From positions 1-64,000 of IMG/VR virus record IMGVR_UViG_3300020172_003394: a stretch of DNA of 64,000 bases. One strand, given 5' to 3'. The translations under genes were made by a program, and so were the position numbers. This document shows positions 1 through 7,725 of the stretch, one piece after another. Every line of letters starts with the position of its first letter. Positions within the stretch are counted from its first letter, which is position 1. The DNA is from a virus. Below the pieces are notes generated by a model, which did not search any database, was not told where the DNA came from, and worked only from the letters and a program-made list of their open reading frames with translations.

Positions 1-95
1 TCGGGAAGAGTCTCTGCCCACTCACGCTGCATATCGTAATAAGTATTCTCTAAATCATCTTGACTGACCACATCTAACAGCTTCTCTGCAATCAA
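1..95 (-). CDS. Hypothetical protein, partial at left edge
   Basis: An open frame runs off the left end of the window with 31 codons visible. The best start is TTG at position 95; it overlaps the TGA stop of the gene upstream (TTGA), and a GAGG lies five bases before it on the minus strand. This tight coupling suggests translational coupling with the upstream gene. The visible part is acidic and helical in character with no recognised motif. No function can be given. Confidence 0.5.
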   Translation of the reverse strand, partial: MIAEKLLDVVSQDDLENTYYDMQREWAETLP

Positions 96-343
96 GTGTC
101 CTCTTCTTCGTCATCAGCGGGGTCATAGGGTTCACCGCTAATGCACCAACCCAGTTCGTCCAATGCGGCGAACACGGCATCGTACACATTTGTTGCCTCC
201 ACTTCGAAGCTGTCGTTCGGGTCGTGGTCATTCCAAACTAGATAATGCATATTTGCTTCGTGAGACTTGACCACGAACTTGCCACGGCTATGCAACTCGT
301 TGATGAGTGCTTGGGTCGGGGTGTCCTCAATCGCATCAAACAT
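92..343 (-). CDS. Small acidic hypothetical protein (83 aa)
   Basis: The frame begins with ATG at 343 on the minus strand, after a GAGGAAG ribosome-binding site. The product is acidic, ends in a run of Asp and Glu, and has no signal peptide or membrane segment. It belongs to a string of small minus-strand genes (1-2.1 kb) typical of an early phage region. The family is not recognised. The stop overlaps the start of the next gene downstream. Confidence 0.6.
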   Translation of the reverse strand: MFDAIEDTPTQALINELHSRGKFVVKSHEANMHYLVWNDHDPNDSFEVEATNVYDAVFAALDELGWCISGEPYDPADDEEEDT

Positions 344-376
344 TATTCCACTTCCTCAGCAGGGGTGTATAGGTCA

Positions 377-664
377 TCATAGTGCCTCAAATGTCACAGT
401 GTCACGGTGTGTCGGGTATGGGACGCACACGACACTATCGGTGAACATATAGCGGCGCGAGTCAAGGTGCGCGGCGTTGCAGGCAAACCGAGCGTCCTGT
501 GAGCGCAACTCACCAACAGTCTCCACCGCGAACGCAGCGAAGAAGGCCGCGATATTTAGCAGGATGAAATGCATAATTAACTTCCATGGGTCTACTACTA
601 GCCTCTGCTCAAACTTCCACTCGATGCTGTCATGATACCAACGCTTCTTCTTTTGCTCATTCAT
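377..664 (-). CDS. Small membrane protein (95 aa)
   Basis: Starts with ATG at 664 after an AGAGAGG ribosome-binding site. A hydrophobic segment at about residues 29-46 (LIMHFILLNIAAFFAAFA) predicts one transmembrane helix with a basic N-terminal side (KKKR), so the N-terminus is probably cytoplasmic. The family is not recognised. It lies in the minus-strand early cluster, directly downstream of the two small YD-repeat genes. Confidence 0.55.
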   Translation of the reverse strand: MNEQKKKRWYHDSIEWKFEQRLVVDPWKLIMHFILLNIAAFFAAFAVETVGELRSQDARFACNAAHLDSRRYMFTDSVVCVPYPTHRDTVTFEAL

Positions 665-684
665 AAGTCGGCCTCTCTAGGTCT

Positions 685-816
685 TTAGTTGTATCGGTGT
701 CTGATGTGTGTTTGCTTTCCATTGGCATCATACTCACTCCACCACTCAAACCCAGTGGAATCTCGGAAGTGAATCAAGTTTCCATTGGTATCGTATTCTT
801 TGATTTCGTTAGTCAT
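685..816 (-). CDS. YD/RHS-like repeat micro-protein (43 aa)
   Basis: This short frame begins with ATG at 816 and encodes one and a half copies of a repeat of the form EYDxNGxxIHxRDSTGxEWW. That is the YD-repeat signature familiar from RHS proteins. It is a close paralogue of the gene just upstream (809-1003), whose stop overlaps its start by 8 bp. A duplication within the cluster is the simplest origin. The function of such free-standing YD repeats is unknown. Confidence 0.55.
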   Translation of the reverse strand: MTNEIKEYDTNGNLIHFRDSTGFEWWSEYDANGKQTHIRHRYN

Positions 817-1003
817 CGTTTGTCCGTGTGTGAATCATGTTTCCATTGGCATCATACTCACACCACCACTCGTACCCAGTGGAATCTCGGAAGTGAATCA
901 TTTTTCCGTTATCATCATACTCATACCACGCCTCGTGCCCATCTGAATTTCGGTAGTGAATCATTTTTCCGTTGGTATCATATTCTCTGATTTCGTCAGT
1001 CAT
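809..1003 (-). CDS. YD/RHS-like repeat micro-protein (64 aa)
   Basis: Encodes three tandem copies of a repeat of about 20 residues (EYDxNGKMIHxRxSxGxE), which is essentially the whole protein. The repeat matches the YD/RHS consensus, in which such repeats build a beta-strand-rich shell in large toxins; here only the bare repeats exist. A consensus-like promoter (TTGACG, 17 bp, TATATT) lies about 36 bp upstream at 1039-1067. The next gene downstream is a paralogue. Function unknown. Confidence 0.6.
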   Translation of the reverse strand: MTDEIREYDTNGKMIHYRNSDGHEAWYEYDDNGKMIHFRDSTGYEWWCEYDANGNMIHTRTNDD

Positions 1004-1038
1004 CTTGGTATCGGTTAAGCGGTTGAGTATATGATAGT

Positions 1039-1067
1039 AATATAACCTATTATTAAGGATACGTCAA
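1039..1067 (-). promoter_or_regulatory. Sigma70-like promoter for the YD-repeat genes
   Basis: Minus strand: TTGACG, a 17-base spacer, then TATATT. It is preceded by GGGC, as in several other promoters of this window, and sits just upstream of the 1003 start. Confidence 0.75.
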
Positions 1068-1070
1068 GCC

Positions 1071-1427
1071 CTACAACCAACGGGGGCAGTCATACGCCTC
1101 CTCCTCATACTCCCCATACTCATACTCCACACGGTAATCATTATTCTGCGCGTCCTCGCGCTGTTCCCACGCCTTCTCTTCGTACCATTCGTTCATGGTA
1201 TCAGTATATTCCTTCGAAGTCATTCCCGCCTCACACTGTCCACCACCACTCGGCTTGCGCTCGGGTTGTGTGTTGTTGGTGAACCACTCGTCATCACTTG
1301 CGAGAGATACCATTAGCTTTTCCATTGATTCCACCGTACCACCGAAGGCGCGAAGACCCTGAACCGTATCATAGACGGCGGGAAGGTTCTTGTGGGTACC
1401 AACGTAGTAGCGATTGCGATATAACAT
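1071..1427 (-). CDS. Hypothetical acidic protein (118 aa)
   Basis: The frame starts with ATG at 1427, about 100 bp downstream of a promoter at 1525-1553. The N-terminal half is mixed; the C-terminal part is rich in Tyr and Glu (residues about 100-113), giving an acidic tail. No signal peptide, membrane helix or known motif is visible. It is part of the minus-strand early cluster. The leader between promoter and start can fold into short hairpins, so post-transcriptional control is possible but unproven. Confidence 0.6.
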   Translation of the reverse strand: MLYRNRYYVGTHKNLPAVYDTVQGLRAFGGTVESMEKLMVSLASDDEWFTNNTQPERKPSGGGQCEAGMTSKEYTDTMNEWYEEKAWEQREDAQNNDYRVEYEYGEYEEEAYDCPRWL

Positions 1428-1524
1428 ATATTTCTATTGAAGGGGTAAACGTTCGGTTTTACTGAGGGCCGTTCCTCATTCGGTCTTTACGGTTCCGACA
1501 ACCTTTCTTTATCCTTACCTATGT

Positions 1525-1553
1525 AATATATCCTATATAACAGACAAATACAA
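1525..1553 (-). promoter_or_regulatory. Sigma70-like promoter
   Basis: Minus strand: TTGTAT, a 17-base spacer, then TATATT. It reads toward the gene starting at 1427. Confidence 0.65.
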
Positions 1554-1581
1554 GGGGCGGATTCATTCCGTTACACAACCG

Positions 1582-1734
1582 TTACATTACAACAACCCCA
1601 AGGGAAAGAAGGATAGAGGCCGTAACCAGACCCATCCAGAAGGCGACAATGATGGACAACGCCTTGTACCCCCGCTCGTTGTCGAGCTTGAAGGTGTGGT
1701 CGAGGTCAACGATAAGGGAACGATACTTGGTCAT
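1582..1734 (-). CDS. Small membrane protein (50 aa)
   Basis: The start at 1734 was chosen because an AGGAG lies seven bases upstream; a longer frame back to 1818 would run through the promoter. A single transmembrane helix spans about residues 27-48 (IIVAFWMGLVTASILLSLGV). The N-terminal half is soluble and contains VDLDHTF. The gene has its own promoter at 1790-1818. Function unknown. Confidence 0.6.
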   Translation of the reverse strand: MTKYRSLIVDLDHTFKLDNERGYKALSIIVAFWMGLVTASILLSLGVVVM

Positions 1735-1789
1735 AACTACTCCTAGAGAAAGAAACAGAAGATGATTATCTTCTTTTGAACTATACTGT

Positions 1790-1818
1790 AATATAACCCA
1801 TTTATTAGGTAGAGTCAA
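1790..1818 (-). promoter_or_regulatory. Sigma70-like promoter
   Basis: Minus strand: TTGACT, a 17-base spacer, then TATATT, about 55 bp upstream of the 1734 start. It confirms that the shorter start of that gene is the likely one. Confidence 0.75.
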
Positions 1819-1846
1819 TAGGGGCTAGCGGTTCGTTACACAATCG

Positions 1847-1921
1847 TTACAAACGGTCATAGAACGATTCTACCACCCACCACAACACTACCAGTACCCC
1901 CAACACCACGAATACACTCAT
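1847..1921 (-). CDS. Membrane micropeptide (24 aa)
   Basis: A very short frame, ATG at 1921 preceded by GAGG within the stop region of the upstream gene. Nearly all residues are hydrophobic (VFVVLGVLVVLWWVV), followed by a charged end, as expected for a single-span micropeptide. It lies three bases downstream of the 1925-2077 gene, so the two are probably co-translated. Recognised only by its composition and its ribosome-binding site. Confidence 0.4.
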   Translation of the reverse strand: MSVFVVLGVLVVLWWVVESFYDRL

Positions 1922-1924
1922 TGG

Positions 1925-2077
1925 TTACCTCGTGGTATGGGTAGGATACACGGGGTGGAATCCCATCATTTCCGCTACTTCACATTCAAGGAAAAACGAG
2001 TGGGCGGCTTTCATTTCCGCCTCCTGATGCTTTCGTTCCAGTGCATACTCATCGGACTGACTTAGCTCGCGCATCAT
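1925..2077 (-). CDS. Hypothetical protein (50 aa)
   Basis: ATG at 2077 follows AGGAG with good spacing, and a consensus-like promoter sits 27 bp further upstream (2104-2132). The protein is helical and rich in Glu, His and Met (ERKHQEAEMKAAHSFF). No known family. The stop is three bases before the next small gene. Confidence 0.55.
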   Translation of the reverse strand: MMRELSQSDEYALERKHQEAEMKAAHSFFLECEVAEMMGFHPVYPTHTTR

Positions 2078-2103
2078 TGGGCTACTCCTGTAAGGTTACT
2101 TGT

Positions 2104-2132
2104 AATATACCCGCGTATCGCGGTAGTATCAA
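2104..2132 (-). promoter_or_regulatory. Sigma70-like promoter
   Basis: Minus strand: TTGATA, a 17-base spacer, then TATATT, directly before the 2077 start. The 250 bp between this promoter and the end of the DUF262-HNH gene (2133-2327) hold a GC-rich, G-tract-bearing stretch with no gene that I can support. Confidence 0.7.
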
Positions 2133-2327
2133 GGGGTTAATTGTAACAGTTATGTAACGACTTTTTAGGGACTATAGGGGGCGGGGGTATGTCGAGGCGG
2201 GGCGGGTAGCCCGTTTTCGCATCGGGGTCAATTTTTTTCCCTATAGAGCGATTTATTATAAAGTAATTTCCCCAAGCCCTATATACTATAAGACTTGGGG
2301 AATACTTATTGGTTGTATATACTTGTA

Positions 2328-3746
2328 TTAATCATCACTCTTTCTAAGATTAGCGTTCTTGTAGACCAACTGCAGGTTCTCCCGTGTAGTCTTACCACCC
2401 TTGGAGTGGGCGATAATGTGGTCTAGATGGGTCTTATTGCCGTCCAGAACGGCTGACCACGGGATAATCTTACCCGTCAAGGGGCAACTATGTTCCTGCG
2501 TAGTCCAACACGAAATACGGTCGGTCCAATCCCCAAACCGCTTCTTGTCCTTTTGCACGCTCAACGTCCCCTCAGGCAACGTATCCAGTCGAGCAATCAA
2601 CTGCGAAAGTCTAGCCTCACGGACCTCAGCGGTGGTATTACGCTGTGCACCGTAGTAGGTACGTCCGTCCTTACCAAAGGTAATAAAGGTCTTAGTGTCC
2701 TCACGCAGCCTATTGATATTTTCAACGAACCAATCAAAGAACGTTGAATCATCCATAATAGAGATGTTCTGGTTTTGGAGATAGTCAAGGAGCATCACCA
2801 AGTCAAAGAGGGACGCCTTCGACGGAATACCACGCGTCTTACCCGTCTTGGACTCGTATTGAATAATAGCGTCCAAATCCTTTAGGACTTCCTTAAGCTT
2901 CCCAATCTTCTTGGTTTCTGCAGAAGCATCGTTATATGCCGCGTCCTTGTCCTCACGCATGATGTTCGTATCGAATCCATAAGTGATATGCACCAGCGCC
3001 GCCACCAAGAATTCCTCGTGGATACGCCGCTGACAGTTAGGGTCACTAAAGTACAAACGAAGCATCTTCTTGTACTTGTCCCCAAGTAGACGGATGGCAT
3101 CGGCTACCTTACAGACGATAGCGTTACGCTTCTCCTGCGGATTAAGAGACACACCATTGTTAACTGCGATAAACATATCGTGAAGTTCCTGGCGAGTTGC
3201 GGAATTGACCACAAACACAGGGATTTCAATGTTTCTAACATGCTCCTTCAACTTATCGGGTAGACCCTTGTAACCAACAGAATTAGTCGGTTTAAAATTC
3301 ATATACTCAGGAATCGTCATCCCCGACATACGATATTCGTTGTTTTCCTTAAGCTGAAGAATGTTATTGAAGAGGCGCATGAGGGTACGGGTGCGGTTAT
3401 TGCCGTCCACACTAATATACTTGACACCCTCCGAATGGAGCTTAGCGTAGTACTTATAGTCCTCACTATCCTTACCCAAGACCTCCTCGCAATAGTTCAT
3501 GCAAGAAGTGACATCGGCAAGAATGATAGGATTGGGAGTGAATCCGCTAAAGACGGAATTAAGATAGGCAAGTTGACTTACCTTTGACCATCGCTCGGTG
3601 GACTGGAATGCAAGGTCGAGGAAAATCTCGTCCTCATCCTGTCGTGTAGCGAGGTCGTGAATGGTCCACGTGGTTGACACAGTGGTACTGCGCTGCATGA
3701 ACCTCATAAGTTTCTCCTTTGATTCCCGCTTAAATTGTGGAATCAT
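2328..3746 (-). CDS. DUF262-HNH endonuclease (GmrSD-like)
   Basis: A 472-aa protein with an N-terminal DUF262 (ParB/Srx-like) domain. The DGxxR nucleotide-sensing motif is at residues 114-118 (DGNNR), and the FIAVNNGVSLNPQEKRNA block typical of the family lies near residue 195. The last 60 residues form an HNH nuclease: Cys near 421, HLDH near 440-443 and a following Asn near 457. Related DUF262 nucleases (GmrSD, BrxU, SspE) restrict modified or foreign DNA in a nucleotide-dependent way; here the C-terminus looks like a standard HNH rather than DUF1524. The gene stands alone with its own promoter and a palindrome in the leader. In a phage it may attack rival phage or host DNA. Confidence 0.8.
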   Translation of the reverse strand: MIPQFKRESKEKLMRFMQRSTTVSTTWTIHDLATRQDEDEIFLDLAFQSTERWSKVSQLAYLNSVFSGFTPNPIILADVTSCMNYCEEVLGKDSEDYKYYAKLHSEGVKYISVDGNNRTRTLMRLFNNILQLKENNEYRMSGMTIPEYMNFKPTNSVGYKGLPDKLKEHVRNIEIPVFVVNSATRQELHDMFIAVNNGVSLNPQEKRNAIVCKVADAIRLLGDKYKKMLRLYFSDPNCQRRIHEEFLVAALVHITYGFDTNIMREDKDAAYNDASAETKKIGKLKEVLKDLDAIIQYESKTGKTRGIPSKASLFDLVMLLDYLQNQNISIMDDSTFFDWFVENINRLREDTKTFITFGKDGRTYYGAQRNTTAEVREARLSQLIARLDTLPEGTLSVQKDKKRFGDWTDRISCWTTQEHSCPLTGKIIPWSAVLDGNKTHLDHIIAHSKGGKTTRENLQLVYKNANLRKSDD

Positions 3747-3787
3747 TTAGGTATGTGTACGTCACAAGCTCAAATTGTCGTGACATA

Positions 3788-3804
3788 GTTGATAAAGTAT
3801 CAAC
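3788..3804. promoter_or_regulatory. Palindromic operator upstream of the DUF262-HNH gene
   Basis: A perfect inverted repeat, GTTGATA-AAG-TATCAAC, lies in the leader just downstream of the -10 element of the promoter at 3811-3839. Its position is that of a repressor-binding site. A second, looser repeat (GTCAC...GTGAC, about 3760-3784) lies closer to the start codon. Confidence 0.5.
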
Positions 3805-3810
3805 AACTTA

Positions 3811-3839
3811 AAGATATTATACTTCACCACGATTGTCAA
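3811..3839 (-). promoter_or_regulatory. Promoter of the DUF262-HNH gene
   Basis: Minus strand: TTGACA, a 17-base spacer, then TATCTT; a TATAAT also lies inside the spacer region. It is about 65 bp upstream of the ATG. Confidence 0.65.
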
Positions 3840-3876
3840 CAACCCTAAAAAGATTGTTGGGTAGTATACAATAATA

Positions 3877-3915
3877 AAACCCCGAACCAATAGAGATTCT
3901 AGAGATTCAGGGTTT
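3877..3915 (-). terminator. Hairpin terminator of the 2OG oxygenase gene
   Basis: AAACCC(c)GAA pairs with TTC(a)GGGTTT around a loop that itself repeats AGAGATTC twice. On the minus strand the stem is followed by TTTTATTATT. It lies between the oxygenase gene (ends 3975) and the next minus-strand promoter. Confidence 0.55.
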
Positions 3916-3974
3916 AATAGTATTTATTTTGATACGGTTAGGGTTCCAGGGATCTAAAACGGTACGTATATCAA

Positions 3975-4505
3975 TTACATAAGAAATAATTTAAATGCGA
4001 CCGACATACGTAATTGTTTTGTCCATTTGTTCGGCCCTACTCCACGATGCCAGATTCGTCCATCAAAAATGACCGCGGTGTTGGTGAATGGATACACGTG
4101 ATATAATTCTCCGTCATCCTGTAAGAATTGTGTTTCTCCACCATATTCGTATACATCTACTGGGTCAAGTTCCGTTGGATAATACAAGAACGTATGTGCC
4201 TTCGGGTCGGCTTCATCTGTATGGAATACTCCGTCTTGACCAAAGGATTGTCCATTTCCATAAATACGGTCAGCACGATATTTATTACCTGTTAATTCTT
4301 CAATTCGTTTTAGTAACGTACTATTGAAGAATTCTCGTTTTTCCAACTCCCACATAGACCAACATAAAATACCTTTCTCGGCATCGAGTGATGACCAATT
4401 ATCAAAACTCCACTTGCGCTCCGACAATACAGCTAAAATGTTTTTGTGTTGTTCTGAAGTGAATACGTTATTAAATTTTCTAAAATATTTATTTCCAAAG
4501 TTCAT
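3975..4505 (-). CDS. 2OG-Fe(II) oxygenase
   Basis: A 176-aa protein with the Fe-binding HxD at residues 95-97 (HTD), a distal His at 153 (IWHRGV) and the 2-oxoglutarate-binding Arg at 166. It belongs to the prolyl-4-hydroxylase-like oxygenases common in large phages, where the substrate is rarely known. The start at 4505 was chosen for its GAGG site; a longer frame to 4565 would run into the promoter. It is transcribed alone from 4537-4565 and ends before a hairpin at 3877-3915. Confidence 0.75.
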   Translation of the reverse strand: MNFGNKYFRKFNNVFTSEQHKNILAVLSERKWSFDNWSSLDAEKGILCWSMWELEKREFFNSTLLKRIEELTGNKYRADRIYGNGQSFGQDGVFHTDEADPKAHTFLYYPTELDPVDVYEYGGETQFLQDDGELYHVYPFTNTAVIFDGRIWHRGVGPNKWTKQLRMSVAFKLFLM

Positions 4506-4536
4506 AGAAACCTCATTAAAAAACAATGTAATATGA

Positions 4537-4565
4537 AAAATAATAAACTGATGCGATAATGTCAA
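4537..4565 (-). promoter_or_regulatory. Sigma70-like promoter of the 2OG oxygenase gene
   Basis: Minus strand: AGGGC TTGACA, a 17-base spacer, then TATTTT. The GGGC in front of the -35 is shared with other promoters here. Confidence 0.65.
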
Positions 4566-4619
4566 GCCCTTCTTATATGTATATATGTTAACACAAACAC
4601 CTAATTATTGGAGATAGGT

Positions 4620-5444
4620 ATGTTACTCAAAGTCGGTTCAAAAGGTGATGATGTAAAGAAGTTACAAGAAAAACTCGGCTTAACCGCCGATGGTTCCTTT
4701 GGTACTGGCACTGAGAAGGCTGTTAAAGAATGGCAAAGTAAGAATGGGTTGACCGCAGATGGTATCGTTGGTGAAGGAACGTGGTCAAAGATGATGGGTG
4801 CAGCACCAGTCGCTGCAGCAGCTCCAGTCCCATCGGGTGGTCCTATGAATATTAGTAAGTTAAAAGGACACGTGCCTGATGCAGTTATCACACAACTTCC
4901 AGAAGTAATGGAAAAGTTCCAAATCAATACCCCATTACGTATCGCACACTTTTTGTCACAATGCGGACACGAAAGTGGAAACTTCAAGGTTGTTAACGAA
5001 AACTTGAACTATGGTGCAAAGGGCTTGTTAGGATTATTCAAGAAGTATTTTCCAACCGAAGCAAAAGCTTTAGAATACGAACGCAAACCAGAAAAGATTG
5101 CAAATCTTATCTATGGTGGTCGTATGGGTAATGGTCCAGAAGCAAGTGGTGAAGGATTTAAGTTCCGTGGTCGTGGATATATCCAACTTACAGGTAAGGA
5201 CAACTATTCTGCATTTGACAAGGTTGTTGCAGAAGATATCGTAACAACTCCAGATTTAGTTGCAACTAAGTATCCATTACTTTCGGCAGCATGGTATTGG
5301 AACTCACGTAAGATTAACGCAGTATGTGACCAAGGTGCAACTGAAGAAGTGGTAAAGAAGGTTACCAAGTTAGTAAATGGTGGTGATATTGGATTAGCTG
5401 ACAGATTAAAGCACTTCAAGGAATTCCACTCACTCTTGGCATAA
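4620..5444 (+). CDS. Endolysin: peptidoglycan-binding domain plus GH19 catalytic domain
   Basis: A 274-aa protein. Residues 1-60 form a peptidoglycan-binding domain (GSKGDDVKKLQ, TADGIVGEGTW). A short Ala/Pro linker leads to a GH19 chitinase-like lysozyme domain at about 78-274. The catalytic Glu is in CGHESGNF (Glu118), and the GRGYIQLTG signature is at about 180. It should cut the glycan strands of host murein from inside the cell; no signal peptide is present, so it needs a holin. Three small membrane proteins 3 kb downstream are candidates. ATG at 4620 follows TTGGAG. Confidence 0.88.
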   Translation: MLLKVGSKGDDVKKLQEKLGLTADGSFGTGTEKAVKEWQSKNGLTADGIVGEGTWSKMMGAAPVAAAAPVPSGGPMNISKLKGHVPDAVITQLPEVMEKFQINTPLRIAHFLSQCGHESGNFKVVNENLNYGAKGLLGLFKKYFPTEAKALEYERKPEKIANLIYGGRMGNGPEASGEGFKFRGRGYIQLTGKDNYSAFDKVVAEDIVTTPDLVATKYPLLSAAWYWNSRKINAVCDQGATEEVVKKVTKLVNGGDIGLADRLKHFKEFHSLLA

Positions 5445-5451
5445 TTTAGTC

Positions 5452-5459
5452 TATTTATA
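5452..5459 (+). promoter_or_regulatory. TATTTATA motif (candidate late -10 element)
   Basis: One of a set of similar intergenic octamers; 60 bp before the next gene start. See the finding on this motif. Confidence 0.3.
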
Positions 5460-5519
5460 ATATTGAAGGGTTCTTTATAAAGGTCTGTGTAATGGTATTC
5501 GTCATTAAACGGAGAATTT

Positions 5520-6008
5520 ATGAAGAACTCTTTTTATGCTGCGGTGTGGGGTGCATTTTGGCTCCTTGCTAATCCAGCACAAGCACAAGATAAATCCATC
5601 TTTGTAGAAAAGGTAACCAACTCTGTTGTGATTGGGCCTGTTGCAGGAAATCGTGGGCTGGAATTTGGGGTGAAAAACATCCTAGAAGAATTGTTACTCG
5701 AAAAAGAGTATGACTTAATACCAAATTCCACAACTAGATTACAAGTAGAAATTATATTTCTGGATGTTTTAACTACAAAGAAAAATGTCTCCGTATTCCA
5801 CTCAAACGCCGAAACAGTGGTTATTCGTATGCGTGGAACAATGGTTGTTAATGGTAAAAAAGGGAAACCTGTTATTGTTGAAGAAGGTTCCTCGGAAATT
5901 TCAATGTCTACATTATTAATTGATGCAGGCGGAAAATTTAACCAAACAAGTCTTTCAAATGCACTAAAAAAGGCAGCAGAAAGTCTAATTAACAAACTTA
6001 CGGAGTAA
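5520..6008 (+). CDS. Exported protein of unknown function (162 aa)
   Basis: A signal peptide at residues 1-22 ends in AQA; the mature part should be periplasmic or at the outer membrane. The body has alternating beta-strand and helix pattern (TRLQVEIIFLDV, ETVVIRMRGTMVV). That recalls small lipoproteins that work with curli-type secretion, but no family can be assigned. It is the first gene of a tight run of exported proteins (5520-8099) and is two bases upstream of the next. Confidence 0.6.
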   Translation: MKNSFYAAVWGAFWLLANPAQAQDKSIFVEKVTNSVVIGPVAGNRGLEFGVKNILEELLLEKEYDLIPNSTTRLQVEIIFLDVLTTKKNVSVFHSNAETVVIRMRGTMVVNGKKGKPVIVEEGSSEISMSTLLIDAGGKFNQTSLSNALKKAAESLINKLTE

Positions 6009-6009
6009 T

Positions 6010-7725
6010 ATGAAAAAAATATTAGTTGCAGTAATGCTTTTACTTGCGATGAAAGTAGAAGCACAACCTAGTCTGTGGTTCGGTAGTAACGTAATAGACA
6101 AAAACATCAATGGTGGTGTTATCGTAAAAAATGACACCATTGAATTGGAAGTGAAAATTAATCCGAACATGTCCAACGTGCGTTCGGTGTATTTTGATTT
6201 TCAACATCAAAAAGATGCCATCACCTTGTTGAGTATTACACGAGGGCCGGCAATCCCCACAAATGCCTCAGTTACCATTGACAACTATTATTATCCCAAT
6301 TGTAAATTTAACAAGAATGCACAAAACACAACCAGTGACGGTTGGGTGAATTGGCAGTTTGCAAGCTATGAATGTAATTCATCTACTGTACCCTATGCCG
6401 CAATTAACCGTGTAATGGTCAATGTGTCTAGTACGCAAAATCTTGAACAAGCAACGTATGTGAAATTACGTTTTCGTGTAACCAACGTGGATGCTGGATT
6501 CCCATATGATTCCGTTTACATGAACTTTGCCGTTGCCTATGCAGCAACAGGTGCAGACATGCGACCAACGGGTAATACTACACCAACTCGTGCATGGGTT
6601 CAATTGCAACCTGGTGCCAACAACTTAGTTACAGGACAAATCAAACACAGTGAAAACGTGTCGGGGGCTGTTAAGTCAGCGTTGATGTTATCGGTGACAA
6701 ACACAGAAACACCGCCCGTGCAAATCACTAGTATGGTGTTAGGAACCGCAGGTACGTTTGGATTTGCACAACAACTACAAACAAATACCCCATACAGATT
6801 ACGATTGAACATTCCTTCTGAACAATTGTCACCGTTAAGTTTATCGGCAACCACGGTGTCTGATTACACCATGGCATTCCAAGAATTTTTGACACAAAAT
6901 CTTGACGGAACATTCAAAAACAACAACATTACTCGTGGCATCAAGTATTGGGCAGCTGATGTAAACAACAATGGTAATTTAGATGGGGGTGACTTGCAAT
7001 TGTTATTCAATGCGGTAACAGGATTGGATACCATTATGAAACCTGCACCTCAGTGTGGAGCAAATTGTTTCATGTCACTTCCAATCATGACTACATCGGC
7101 GTTTGATGGGTTAACATTGACTTCGTGGAAGAACCTTACGTTGGGAAGTACATCATTTATTCCCCTTACAACCACAACGGCAGACCAACAACTATCTATG
7201 AATTATGTGTTGAAAGGAGATGTGAATTTATCTCATTCATCTCCTGTAACTGCACAACAAGCAGCAGCAATGCGCATGGGGTCATTGGTAGTTCCTGGGG
7301 CAAGTAGCATTGATGTCAATGTCAATAACATAGTAGTAACAACAAACACCATCAATATTCCCTTCACCATTGACACACGTGGAAACAAACTCACGGCGTT
7401 GCAATTTGAAGTAAAATATGATGCAACAAAAGTAAAGTTTGAAAAAATGGAAGTAAACACACCTAGCTGGATTTCATTTGTTAACCCAACAGGTAATGTA
7501 ATTCGTTTCGGCGCACTTGATCGTGAATTGAAAAATACATTGTCGGGCACTAACTTAGTTCCATTTAGATTACATTTTTCAGCACTACAAGCAGGTGTTG
7601 ATTTGAACACCAGCATTGAAATTGTTCCTGTAATGGATGCCGCCAATGATAAAGGTAATCAACTCGGCATCAACTTCAATACTAACGTCATCAAGTTAAT
7701 TGGTGCAAACTTCTTCAGAAACTAA
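6010..7725 (+). CDS. Exported cohesin/dockerin-like protein
   Basis: A 571-aa protein with a signal peptide (residues 1-19). Two beta-sandwich regions, about 20-170 and 435-565, look like cohesin-type folds (LTALQFEVKYDATKVKF in the second). At about residues 313-340 sits a dockerin-like calcium motif with DVNNNGNLDGGD. Cohesin-dockerin pairs hold together extracellular complexes; one chain bearing both could self-associate on the cell surface. It is joined to the genes on both sides with almost no gap (ATG shares a base with the next start at 7725). The assignment rests on motif reading only. Confidence 0.6.
   Translation: MKKILVAVMLLLAMKVEAQPSLWFGSNVIDKNINGGVIVKNDTIELEVKINPNMSNVRSVYFDFQHQKDAITLLSITRGPAIPTNASVTIDNYYYPNCKFNKNAQNTTSDGWVNWQFASYECNSSTVPYAAINRVMVNVSSTQNLEQATYVKLRFRVTNVDAGFPYDSVYMNFAVAYAATGADMRPTGNTTPTRAWVQLQPGANNLVTGQIKHSENVSGAVKSALMLSVTNTETPPVQITSMVLGTAGTFGFAQQLQTNTPYRLRLNIPSEQLSPLSLSATTVSDYTMAFQEFLTQNLDGTFKNNNITRGIKYWAADVNNNGNLDGGDLQLLFNAVTGLDTIMKPAPQCGANCFMSLPIMTTSAFDGLTLTSWKNLTLGSTSFIPLTTTTADQQLSMNYVLKGDVNLSHSSPVTAQQAAAMRMGSLVVPGASSIDVNVNNIVVTTNTINIPFTIDTRGNKLTALQFEVKYDATKVKFEKMEVNTPSWISFVNPTGNVIRFGALDRELKNTLSGTNLVPFRLHFSALQAGVDLNTSIEIVPVMDAANDKGNQLGINFNTNVIKLIGANFFRN

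Noticed and set aside
2155-2235. G-rich stretch as G-quadruplex or origin
   Set aside because: G runs are present, but no repeats, DnaA-like boxes or AT-rich unwinding element support an origin.
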